A stretch of DNA of 62,133 nucleotides from Lachnospiraceae bacterium. GTDB taxonomy: Bacteria > Bacillota > Clostridia > Lachnospirales > Lachnospiraceae. Position 1 is the stretch's first letter, and each line of letters begins with the position of its first letter. The notes below the pieces were generated by a model that had not been told where the DNA came from, did not search any database, and worked only from the letters and a program-made list of their open reading frames with translations. The stretch is from assembly GCA_017441265.1 (NCBI GenBank), contig JAFRYE010000019.1, positions 1 to 62,133 on the forward strand, given 5' to 3'. This document shows positions 18,389 to 26,542 of the stretch, one piece after another. The translations under genes were made by a program, and so were the position numbers.

Positions 18389-19630
18389 TCACGGTGCGGC
18401 AAGTTCGAACAGCTCGTCCTCCGTTTTCTCCAGCGAAAGCGTTTCCTCCTGCGTGCCGCCGATCGGTTTTCGCTTGACGACAAGTCTGCCGTTCTCCTCG
18501 ACGAATCGCAGATCGTAGCCTTTCTGATCGATCTTCTGTTCTCTTCTCCCATATACAAAAAGGGCAGTAGCACCGTTGCGTTCAAGGTTCATAGGATACT
18601 GGAATGTCATACAGATCTCACGGATACTGTCACCGTCCAGGTCAGTCACATAGGCGTTCAGGAATCTCCGGGCGCTGCATACACGAACAATCCCCGAATC
18701 CGTGTATCGCCGAAGCACCCAATCACTCGGAGTCGGAAAATAGTAATAAAACTGCCCTTTATCAACAACGAACACACATTCCTTTTCACCATGTACGTCC
18801 TTTCCCGGACGGATCAGCCGGCGCGTCTCCTCATCGCCCTTTGAACAGTCGAACCAGCACTCGACCGGTTTACGAACTGAGGGTATCACCTCAATGGAGT
18901 CCGTCGACGTCGGATTCGTGATCCCCTGAAACTCCAGCGATTCGCCGGCAATGACGAGCTTGCCCCGCTGTGTGAAATCATAGCTGCCATTGTTGCCCTT
19001 AATCCACGTTCTCCGAAGCACAACATCGTCGTCCGTTCCTTCAAACCATTCGTAGAACAGCGATTTCTCACTTGAAATGTCACTCAACAGGTTGCTTTGC
19101 TTTTGACTGGCGAAGTCATACACCATAATCGTTGCTTTCTGTACATCACAGAACTCCTGAAGCCCGTCCCCGTTCCAATCCGTAAAATGCGAATCTCTGT
19201 AGCCTGCCTCTGTGTCGAAAACTTTCGCTCCGTCGTGAAAGAAGGTAAACTCTCCCACGCTATCCCCATCAAACGAATGCATTTTCTCCTTCCATGTGAT
19301 TGTCCACTCGGGAAGGTTGGAGAACGTGATCTCCGCGCTCACCACATACAAACCCGGCTTCTCCGTCTCCGGAATATCCGAGACACTCCACGTCAGTCTA
19401 TCTTTCGGCTTCGATATCTCCGCCGTCCCCGTATACTCTGACTCGTCAAGCTCATATGTGTATTTGACGGTGTAGACCACCTCATTATCCGGCACTTCGC
19501 TCGCTTTCGGCGTCACCGGAGTCTCATCGGTATTCTTCTTGCCCGGCTTCAGTGCAATGACCAGCGCTATTGCCGCAATCAGCACCGCGGCCGCAATTCC
19601 GGTGATCAACAAGGTTTGTTTGGTGTTCAT
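18389..19630 (-). CDS. Membrane-anchored extracytoplasmic protein of unknown function
   Basis: A 413-residue protein with one N-terminal membrane helix (about 8-27) and the rest outside the cell. Two short acidic segments, DWNGDGLQE (about 150) and DLDGDSIRE (about 330), look like calcium-binding DxDGDxxxE loops of the kind found in FG-GAP/VCBS or dockerin-like proteins. The remainder is beta-rich with many aromatic residues. There is no recognised catalytic motif. Start 19630 has GGGAG about 6 bases upstream. Its terminator is the hairpin at 18248-18304. It lies 48 bases downstream of the GH43 gene on the same strand and may be co-transcribed with it. Confidence 0.75.
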   Translation of the reverse strand: MNTKQTLLITGIAAAVLIAAIALVIALKPGKKNTDETPVTPKASEVPDNEVVYTVKYTYELDESEYTGTAEISKPKDRLTWSVSDIPETEKPGLYVVSAEITFSNLPEWTITWKEKMHSFDGDSVGEFTFFHDGAKVFDTEAGYRDSHFTDWNGDGLQEFCDVQKATIMVYDFASQKQSNLLSDISSEKSLFYEWFEGTDDDVVLRRTWIKGNNGSYDFTQRGKLVIAGESLEFQGITNPTSTDSIEVIPSVRKPVECWFDCSKGDEETRRLIRPGKDVHGEKECVFVVDKGQFYYYFPTPSDWVLRRYTDSGIVRVCSARRFLNAYVTDLDGDSIREICMTFQYPMNLERNGATALFVYGRREQKIDQKGYDLRFVEENGRLVVKRKPIGGTQEETLSLEKTEDELFELAAP

Positions 19631-19678
19631 AATGCTCCCGCTGAAAAAGAATTCTGATTATTAGTTTTTCACTTGACC

Positions 19679-21313
19679 TTATTTTCCGAAGCTCCAGCTG
19701 CAGAAGTCATAACCGCTGCCTGCGAAGATGAGGAAAATGTCGTGAACGCCGGTCACATTGCTGAGAAGTTCCGCGGAAACGGTGCCGGCGCCGTTGACCT
19801 CAAGGTATCCGACATCCTCGCCTCCGAGGCTGTCAAGGCGGATGGCGATCGCACCGGAAACGCCCTCGGCGCAGCCGGTAAACGTCGCTGTGAAGGTCTT
19901 CGCACCGTCCGTGCCGAAGTCCGCGCCGGCCACATTGATCCAGTCGCCCTCGTCGATGCCCGTGACAACCATGTCGCCCGAGCCGTACTTCTTGGCGATC
20001 TCACCGTACTGCTTCGTCTCGATGCCGCCCATCGTACGCATCGTCGCAGCCGGAACAACCTCGTAAGGATCGAAGCTGTGAAGCTGTTTAACACCGTCCT
20101 TCGTGCCCTTGCCCATGGCAATCGTGCCGTCCTCCTGCAGGTTCAGCTCGTCGATGTGAGTGCAGCGGTAGCCGCCGCCCGTGCCGAGAGGCTTGTCAAG
20201 GATCTGCGAATGGTAGGTGATGTAGTATTTGCCCTCGAACTCGAAGATGCAATGGTGATTGTTGCCGCCGGGGCCGAAGTAGAATCCCGGATTTTTCAGG
20301 ATTGCGCCTGCATAGGTGTAAGGTCCGAGCGGATTTGCCGAAGTCATGTAGCAAATCTCGCCGTTGTGCATATCATAGTTCTTTCGGTTCGCATGGCCGT
20401 CCACGTTAAAGTTGCTGCAGTAGCTGTAATAATACGTGTCACCGATGCGGTTGATGCCGGAGTCCTCAAAGAGGAACGGCGGGTCAAGAGAGATCGGATC
20501 TCCGTCAAGCGAGATCATGTCGTCGCCGAGTTTCACCATGCGAGCCGTGTAAGGATGCTCAATCTGGTCCGCGGTAGGCTGGTTGCCGCCGGGAACGCCG
20601 CCGCCCACATAAAGGTATGCGGAGCCGTCGTTGTCCACCAGTACCGCCGGGTCAAAGAGCCATGTGACATTGCCGCAGTTCGGCGTGTTGCGATTGATCA
20701 ACGCTTTGCCGATCGGATCCTCAAACGGACCCACCGGACTGTCGGCGCGAAGCACGCCGATGCCGTTGCCGCTGTTCGCAAAATACAGGAAGAACTGCAT
20801 TTTCCCGTCGATCTCCTTGCAGGCAGCCGCAGGTGCCCAGGAGTTGCCGCCCCATTTTGCGGCGCCTGAGTAACCGGCCGCCTTGATGCAGCCGTGGTCC
20901 GTCCAGTTCACGAGATCGGCCGACGAGATCACATTGATCGTGTTGATCTTCTGGTAGCTGTTCGCCTTCGGCGAGCCGTCGTAGTTCTTCTCGATGACAT
21001 CGCCGGTCATGTAAATATAGACACGTCCGTCGTACACAAGGGCGTACGGGTCTGCGCCGAGGCGCTGCGTCATCAGCGGATTGTTGTAGATCGGGAGTTT
21101 CAGGGTGTCCGCCTTCTTGATGTCGGCAAAGATCTTGCTCCACTTCTCCGCGACACTCACCGTGGGCGTAGGCGTTGCCGAGGGCGTCGCAGTGACGGTT
21201 TCGACGGGCGTTGCGGTTACAGATTCGTTGTTCATAGTCTCATCCTCCTTACAGCCGCTCAAACACACGGCACATAACAAAAGTATTGTACACCATTTCC
21301 ATCCGTTTTTCAT
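19679..21313 (-). CDS. GH43-like glycosidase lipoprotein with C-terminal CBM6-like module
   Basis: A 544-residue lipid-anchored glycosidase. A signal peptide ends in LSGC (about residue 21), followed by a Thr/Pro linker (about 35-50). The five-bladed propeller of GH43 spans about 70-410. Candidate catalytic acids are the Asp in GADPYAL (base), the Asp in LFDPAVL (pKa modulator) and the Glu in FLFEDSG (acid). A beta-sandwich of CBM6 type fills about 415-544 and ends in DFCSWSF. Enzymes with this layout act on arabinoxylan or xylan side chains, which agrees with the GH11 xylanase elsewhere in the window. ATG 21313 or 21316 is possible; GAGG lies just before. It starts 18 bases after the ABC-F gene. 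Confidence 0.85.
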   Translation of the reverse strand: MKNGWKWCTILLLCAVCLSGCKEDETMNNESVTATPVETVTATPSATPTPTVSVAEKWSKIFADIKKADTLKLPIYNNPLMTQRLGADPYALVYDGRVYIYMTGDVIEKNYDGSPKANSYQKINTINVISSADLVNWTDHGCIKAAGYSGAAKWGGNSWAPAAACKEIDGKMQFFLYFANSGNGIGVLRADSPVGPFEDPIGKALINRNTPNCGNVTWLFDPAVLVDNDGSAYLYVGGGVPGGNQPTADQIEHPYTARMVKLGDDMISLDGDPISLDPPFLFEDSGINRIGDTYYYSYCSNFNVDGHANRKNYDMHNGEICYMTSANPLGPYTYAGAILKNPGFYFGPGGNNHHCIFEFEGKYYITYHSQILDKPLGTGGGYRCTHIDELNLQEDGTIAMGKGTKDGVKQLHSFDPYEVVPAATMRTMGGIETKQYGEIAKKYGSGDMVVTGIDEGDWINVAGADFGTDGAKTFTATFTGCAEGVSGAIAIRLDSLGGEDVGYLEVNGAGTVSAELLSNVTGVHDIFLIFAGSGYDFCSWSFGK

Positions 21314-21331
21314 CATTTTTCCTCGTTTGAT

Positions 21332-22885
21332 TTACGCTAACAGACTCCACTCGCCGCAGTCGACGACGCGAGTCGCGATACCTTCGTAAAATTCTGCCTC
21401 GTGGCACACCATGATGACGGTTCCCCGGTACTCGGACAGCGCCTTCGCCAAAGCCTCTTTCGCGTCGACGTCCAGATGGTTCGTCGGCTCGTCGAGGATC
21501 AGCAGATTGCTCTCCCGGTTCATCAGTTTGCACAGCCGCACCTTCGCCTGCTCGCCGCCGGAAAGCACGCGGACCTGGCTTTCGATATGCTTCGTCGTCA
21601 GGCCGCATTTGGCGAGCGCCGCGCGGACTTCGCTGTTCGTGTACGACGGGTACTCGTCCCAGAATTCGTCCATGCACGTCTTCGTCCCCTCGCCCGAGAG
21701 TTCCTGCTCGAAATACCCGATCGCCAGATAATCCCCCAGGATAACCTCGCCGGAAATCTCGGGGATCAAGCCGAGAATGCTCTTCAAAAGAGTCGTCTTT
21801 CCGATACCGTTCGCTCCCCGGAGTATGACTCGCTCCCCACGCTCGATGTGAATGTTCAGAGGCCGGGACAACGGTTTGTCATAGCCGATGACCAGCTCCT
21901 TCGTCTCCACGACGACGCGCGATGGTACGCGGGACTCCTTGAAATGAAACTCCGGCTTCGGGTTCTCCTGCATCAGTTCGATCACATCCATCTTGTCCAG
22001 CTTCTTCTGCCGGGACATCGCCATGTTTCGCGTCACCACGCGGGACTTGTTACGCGCCACGAAATCCTTCAGCTCCTTGATCTCCTGCTGCTGCCGGTTG
22101 TACGCCGCCTCGATTTGTCCCTTGCGCATCTCGTACACTTCCAGGAAATGATCGTAATCGCCGGGATACCGTTCCAGATGGGCATTTTCCACATGCCAGA
22201 TGATATTGACGACGCTGTTCAGAAACGGCATGTCGTGGGAGATCAGGATGAATGCGTTCTCATACTCCGAGAGATACCGTTTCAGCCACTCGATGTGCTG
22301 CTCGTCCAGGTAGTTAGTCGGCTCGTCAAGCAGCAGAATGTCGGGCTTTTCGAGCAAAAGCTTCGCGAGAAGCACCTTCGTGCGCTGCCCGCCGGACAGC
22401 TCACTCACATCCTTGTCAAACCCAAGGGCGTCCAGTTCAAACGCATGCCCAATCTCGTCGATCTTCGTGTCCAGTGTATAGAAGTCATGCTGCTCGAGCA
22501 TCTCCTGCAGCACGCCCATCTCCTCCAGCAGGGCGTTCATTGTCTCCTCGTCCGCCTCCCCCATTTTCTCGCAGATGAGGTTCACCTCCGCCTCCTTTTC
22601 GTAGAGCCAGGAAAAGGAGGAAGCCAATACGTCGCGGATCGTCATGCCGGGCTTCAGCACCGTGTGCTGATCGAGATACCCGACGCGGACATTTTTCGCC
22701 CACGAGATCGAGCCCTCGTCCGGCATGAGCGTTCCCGTGACAATGTTAAAAAACGTACTCTTGCCCTCGCCGTTCGCGCCGACCAGCCCGACGTGCTCCC
22801 CCGCCTGCAGACGGAATGTCACATCGCGGAAAATGGCGCGGTCACCGAACCCGTGGGACAGATTGTCAACTGTCAGAATACTCAT
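21332..22885 (-). CDS. ABC-F family ATPase
   Basis: A 517-residue soluble protein with two ABC domains and no membrane helices. Domain 1 has Walker A GANGEGKST, signature LSGGQ and Walker B ILLLDEPTNYLDE. The inter-domain linker (about 235-310) is charged. Domain 2 has GANGIGKTT, LSGGEQ and LLILDEPTNHLD. ABC-F proteins act on the ribosome, either as translation factors or as antibiotic-protection proteins; the subgroup cannot be fixed here. ATG 22885 opens the standard MSILTVDNL N-terminus, but no ribosome site lies directly before it because a terminator-like hairpin occupies that position. An in-frame ATG at 22921 with GGAG 11 bases upstream would add 12 residues. Confidence 0.92.
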   Translation of the reverse strand: MSILTVDNLSHGFGDRAIFRDVTFRLQAGEHVGLVGANGEGKSTFFNIVTGTLMPDEGSISWAKNVRVGYLDQHTVLKPGMTIRDVLASSFSWLYEKEAEVNLICEKMGEADEETMNALLEEMGVLQEMLEQHDFYTLDTKIDEIGHAFELDALGFDKDVSELSGGQRTKVLLAKLLLEKPDILLLDEPTNYLDEQHIEWLKRYLSEYENAFILISHDMPFLNSVVNIIWHVENAHLERYPGDYDHFLEVYEMRKGQIEAAYNRQQQEIKELKDFVARNKSRVVTRNMAMSRQKKLDKMDVIELMQENPKPEFHFKESRVPSRVVVETKELVIGYDKPLSRPLNIHIERGERVILRGANGIGKTTLLKSILGLIPEISGEVILGDYLAIGYFEQELSGEGTKTCMDEFWDEYPSYTNSEVRAALAKCGLTTKHIESQVRVLSGGEQAKVRLCKLMNRESNLLILDEPTNHLDVDAKEALAKALSEYRGTVIMVCHEAEFYEGIATRVVDCGEWSLLA

Positions 22886-22888
22886 GAT

Positions 22889-22927
22889 AAAAAAGCGGCG
22901 GATACCGGGTATTGCCCGCATCCGCCG
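22889..22927 (-). terminator. Terminator-like hairpin abutting the ABC-F start
   Basis: CGGCGGAT (22927-22920) pairs with ATCCGCCG (22903-22896), with extra CGGG/CCCG pairing inside, followed by six U residues (22894-22889). It sits 10 bases after the stop of the DUF1015 gene and 3 bases before ATG 22885. It may end the upstream transcript or act as an attenuator for the ABC-F gene. Confidence 0.8.
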
Positions 22928-22936
22928 GTACACTCC

Positions 22937-24178
22937 TTACGATAATTTGTGAATGAACAATCCGCTGCGCAGTTTCGGCTCGAACCAGGTGGACTTCGGC
23001 GGCATCAGACGGCCTGCGTCAGCCACTGCGAAAAGCTCCGTGATCTGCGTGGGATACATGGAAAATGCGACTTTCATATCGGAGTGGACGCGTCTCTCCA
23101 GCTCGCCCAGTCCGCGGATGCCGCCGATGAAATCGATGCGCTTGTCAACGCGCGGATCGCCGATGCCGAGCACCGGTCCGAGCAGGTAATCCTGCAACAG
23201 CGACACGTCGAGAGCCGCAACCGGATCCGTGATCGCTGCGAGATTCTCCCGCGCCGTCAACTCATACCATACATCGTCAAGGAACATTCCGAAGGTTCCC
23301 TTGGCGGCCGGTGCGTACGGCTCACTGCCGATCCTGCGAACCGAGAAGTTCTCCCCGACAGCCGCGAAAAATTCCTCCGTGCTGAGGCCGTTGAGGTCCT
23401 TCACAACACGGTTGTACGGAAGGATCATCAGACAATCCTCAGGGAACAAAACCGAGAGGAAATAATTGAACTCCTCTTTGCCGGTGTAAGAACCGGCTTC
23501 TGCGCGACGCTTCAGACCGACCTTGACGGCGGATGCCGCACGGTGATGTCCGTCTGCTATGTAGATCGCGTTCATTTTCGAAAAAGCATCCCGGATCGCC
23601 GCAACGTCCGCGGGCTTTGCGACACGCCATACGTTGTGCGCGATACCGTCATCGGCCGTGAACGCATACAGCGGTTCCGTCTTCTTGTATGCGGCCATCA
23701 CGTCCGCGATCACCGCATTGCTCGGATATGCAAGGAAGATCGGTCCGGTCTGGGCATTGCACGTATCGACGTGACGAATGCGGTCCTGCTCCTTCTCCTC
23801 GCGGGTATTCTCATGCTTTTTGATCACGCCGTTCACGTAGTCGTCAATGGACGCACACGCAACGATACCGGTCTGGGAACGACCGTCCATGATCAGCTCA
23901 TAGACATAGTAGCACTCCTCGTTATCCGTCACATACGTGCCCTCGGCAATACGGGCATCCAAAAGCTCTTTCGCCTTTGCATACACGATCGGATCGTAGG
24001 TGTCGACGCTGTCGGGCAGATTGCTCTCGGCGCGGTCGATATTCAAAAACGAGAGCAGATCCTTGAGCGCCGCCTCCTTTGCCTCCGCGCGGTTGTACAC
24101 ATCATACGGCAAAGCCGCAACGCGGGACGCCAACTCCTGCGTCGGACGGACGCAGAAAAACGGTTTTACATCAGCCAT
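22937..24178 (-). CDS. DUF1015 family protein
   Basis: A 413-residue cytosolic protein matching the DUF1015 family, common in Clostridia and other anaerobes. Recognisable conserved stretches are VAALPYDVYN near the N-terminus, HENTREEKEQDRIRH (about 125-140), IADGHHRAASA (about 230) and PPKSTWFEPKLRSGLF at the C-terminus. The family has no firmly established reaction; in genomes it often lies near serine or phosphoglycerate metabolism genes, which is not seen here. ATG 24178 follows AGGAGG at 9 bases. It precedes the ABC-F gene, with a terminator-like hairpin between them. Confidence 0.85.
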   Translation of the reverse strand: MADVKPFFCVRPTQELASRVAALPYDVYNRAEAKEAALKDLLSFLNIDRAESNLPDSVDTYDPIVYAKAKELLDARIAEGTYVTDNEECYYVYELIMDGRSQTGIVACASIDDYVNGVIKKHENTREEKEQDRIRHVDTCNAQTGPIFLAYPSNAVIADVMAAYKKTEPLYAFTADDGIAHNVWRVAKPADVAAIRDAFSKMNAIYIADGHHRAASAVKVGLKRRAEAGSYTGKEEFNYFLSVLFPEDCLMILPYNRVVKDLNGLSTEEFFAAVGENFSVRRIGSEPYAPAAKGTFGMFLDDVWYELTARENLAAITDPVAALDVSLLQDYLLGPVLGIGDPRVDKRIDFIGGIRGLGELERRVHSDMKVAFSMYPTQITELFAVADAGRLMPPKSTWFEPKLRSGLFIHKLS

Positions 24179-24225
24179 GGAAACTATCCTCCTGTTAGAA
24201 GCGCATGTGCGCTGTTTTTCGAATT

Positions 24226-24993
24226 TCAATATTGCTTCGGAGCCGTTAACGGCAGCGTTCGCTTCACTAAAAGCCAGATTGCGGCGATGCCCAGGACAAA
24301 CGCGGTTCCGAAATTGAGGGCGCTTGCCGCCAGATGCATTTCAATCCCGCTCAATCCCGCGAGGATTGTCTGACTCACTTTATAAAACATCATGAACAGC
24401 AGCAGGTAAGCCACAACGCACAGGATCGCACAGAGCTTCGAACGATAGCAGAATGCGTACGTGATCACGACCGCCAGATACACCAAAACGACAAGGAAAA
24501 AGCCTGCCGTCAGATACTCGAGGATCGTGGTGAGAACCGCCGGAACCAGCGGATCCCCGCTCTCGCCCTGGATCATTTTCCGAATACCGAACTGCTCGAT
24601 GCCTTCCTTCTCCTCGGGGAATCTCGAAGCCAACAGCTTCAGATCCACGAAAAATGCACCGGCATACGCCCCGGCGAACACCGCGATGGCGAACGTGTTG
24701 TACAGAATCTTGTACACGACCGTCTTCGTCACCGAAACGCCTTCCTTCTCCAGCTGCGTAAAATACATTCTCTCCCGAAGGTTGCGAAGGAACACTCCGC
24801 CAGCCGCATAAAGAATCCACGCGATCGTGACGACCATAGCGAACACAGCCATATACAAAGCGGTGTTGACCATGCCCTTGTTGTTCAGCGCAACGCCTAA
24901 CAAAAGCAGGATCTCGAGCACGACAAACGCCGATGCCATCATGGCAAACGCCGGCACCATGTCCTTCATATCTTTTCGGAATACTTTCTTCAT
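24226..24993 (-). CDS. Six-helix membrane protein of unknown function
   Basis: A 255-residue integral membrane protein with about six hydrophobic segments (around 15-37, 45-70, 95-120, 155-182, 185-207 and 225-245). The charged N-terminus (MKKVFRKDMKDM) suggests a cytoplasmic start. It resembles an ABC-2 type permease in general outline, but no ATPase gene is adjacent. GAGGAG lies 4 bases before ATG 24993. It is on the same strand as the upstream SH3-domain gene, separated by a hairpin. Function unknown. Confidence 0.7.
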   Translation of the reverse strand: MKKVFRKDMKDMVPAFAMMASAFVVLEILLLLGVALNNKGMVNTALYMAVFAMVVTIAWILYAAGGVFLRNLRERMYFTQLEKEGVSVTKTVVYKILYNTFAIAVFAGAYAGAFFVDLKLLASRFPEEKEGIEQFGIRKMIQGESGDPLVPAVLTTILEYLTAGFFLVVLVYLAVVITYAFCYRSKLCAILCVVAYLLLFMMFYKVSQTILAGLSGIEMHLAASALNFGTAFVLGIAAIWLLVKRTLPLTAPKQY

Positions 24994-25030
24994 GGAACTC
25001 CTCCACCGTCCGCCGGAAGGCCGACACAAC

Positions 25031-25062
25031 AGAAAGGAATGGCGGTCTCCCGTCATTCCTTC
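25031..25062 (-). terminator. Hairpin after the SH3-domain membrane protein gene
   Basis: AAGGAATG-A-CGG and CCG-C-CATTCCTT pair around a GAGA loop, followed on the minus strand by a short U-rich stretch. It lies 20 bases beyond the stop codon at 25082. Confidence 0.6.
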
Positions 25063-25081
25063 CCGGTAAATCCGGACGGAT

Positions 25082-26512
25082 TTATAATTCAATCAATTTC
25101 TTGCGGGCAAGCTTGTCCTTGCGAAGGTAGAACAAGTCGCGGCCGAAACGGATCTGAATGATATTCGGATCGCTGTTGTCGAAGACCTCGCCCTCGCCGC
25201 GCTTGCGGTGGATGACAGTCTCCTGCTCCTTCAGAGCGTCGAGTTTGCGGCGGATAACCGCTTCCTCAGGCGTAAACGGAACGCCCTGTGCATCGTACAG
25301 AACTTCCTCCTCCGGCTCGTCCGCCGAAGCGCTGTCCGCATCCGTATTGCTCTGAACATAGTTCGGAACGATCTGACGGAGGATCTCTCTCTCCTGCTCG
25401 TCGACATTGGCCTCCAGATTGCGGTAGAACTCCGCATCCGCCGGGCTGATGCTCTCATCCTTGGCGTTGGCTACGGCTTCCGAGATTGAAGCCTGCGCGG
25501 CGTCGTCCGCTGTCTGGCCGTCCTTGACTGCCTCTTCCACAACTGCCGAAACTGCCTCTGTCACGCCGGCGTCATCATCGAAGATTCCGTCGAGATTGAT
25601 CTTGAAATCATCGAAGTTCTCCGAGTTGTCAACGTCCGCATTTTCCGGGATACCGATCTCGGAATTGAGATTGCGTTCCTTCTGGTTATCGAACTCGCGC
25701 TCAACGACGCGCTTATGTGCTTTTCTCTTAGCCTCCTCAAAGTCCTCCTCGGACTCGCCCTCGAGGCGGTCGACCTCGTAGACTTTCTTCGAGGACGGGC
25801 GCTGCATCTCCTTGTCGATATTCTTCTCGGTGATGTAGTTTACGATCAGATAAATGATGACAAATGCCGCAATGCCCGCGAAGAGGATCAACACCAGTTT
25901 CAGGGTGCCGAAGGTATCTTCCGCTTCCTTTACCGTCTGCTGGCTCTCCTCGGTCTTCGTGGGAGTCGGATCCGGACGAAGCTCAGGCGGACGCTCATCG
26001 TCCGTCTTCTTCGGCGTAGGGGTATCCGTAGGGATCGGCGTGTTGGTGGGCGTAGGCGTGAACGTGATCTGCGTATCAATGCGCTGCACACGGGTGCTGT
26101 ACACATAACCGTCGAATCTCTCGCCCTCGAACTCACCGGTGACATGGTACCAAACGTCCATATCACTGTCGTGGCGCTCACCGTAGATGTTGACCGTATC
26201 GTTCTTCTTCAAAACGACCTGCTTGCCCTTGCTCGTCTTCAGGATATCGTCCTTCTTGTTTCCGTCCGCATCCTTGGTACCGGGCGATTGACGAACGCTG
26301 CTGCCGTCCTTTGTGATGGTTCCCTTATAGTAACCGTTCGTATATTGATCTTTTTTTACACCGTCTTTGCTCACGTCGACTGTCTCAGTGTCCGTAGTCT
26401 CTCCTTCGGCGCGTGCCGAGAGCCATCCCGGCAACTTGGCAAGTGCGATTGCCGCTATAAGAACCAGAGCTACAATCAAAGCTTCCTTCCAAGATACACT
26501 GCTTCGCTGCAT
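25082..26512 (-). CDS. Membrane protein with extracytoplasmic SH3-like domain and acidic cytosolic tail
   Basis: A 476-residue protein with two membrane helices (about 10-28 and 205-228). Between them lies an SH3-like domain (about 60-145, with YKGTITKDGSSVRQSP and VWYHVTGEFEGERFDGYVYS) and a Thr/Pro linker. The C-terminal 245 residues are very acidic and should be cytoplasmic, ending in a conserved-looking basic stretch (IIQIRFGRDLFYLRKDK). The topology suggests a sensor or scaffold that links a wall-side SH3 domain to a cytosolic partner. No enzyme motif is visible. The gene lies 30 bases downstream of argS on the same strand and is probably transcribed with it. Confidence 0.75.
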   Translation of the reverse strand: MQRSSVSWKEALIVALVLIAAIALAKLPGWLSARAEGETTDTETVDVSKDGVKKDQYTNGYYKGTITKDGSSVRQSPGTKDADGNKKDDILKTSKGKQVVLKKNDTVNIYGERHDSDMDVWYHVTGEFEGERFDGYVYSTRVQRIDTQITFTPTPTNTPIPTDTPTPKKTDDERPPELRPDPTPTKTEESQQTVKEAEDTFGTLKLVLILFAGIAAFVIIYLIVNYITEKNIDKEMQRPSSKKVYEVDRLEGESEEDFEEAKRKAHKRVVEREFDNQKERNLNSEIGIPENADVDNSENFDDFKINLDGIFDDDAGVTEAVSAVVEEAVKDGQTADDAAQASISEAVANAKDESISPADAEFYRNLEANVDEQEREILRQIVPNYVQSNTDADSASADEPEEEVLYDAQGVPFTPEEAVIRRKLDALKEQETVIHRKRGEGEVFDNSDPNIIQIRFGRDLFYLRKDKLARKKLIEL

Positions 26513-26542
26513 AACGTCATTCCCTCACTTTCTGTTACACTG

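Noticed and set aside
21401-22945. 514-codon plus-strand frame opposite the ABC-F gene
   Set aside because: Both ATPase domains are read on the minus strand; the antisense product is compositionally odd.
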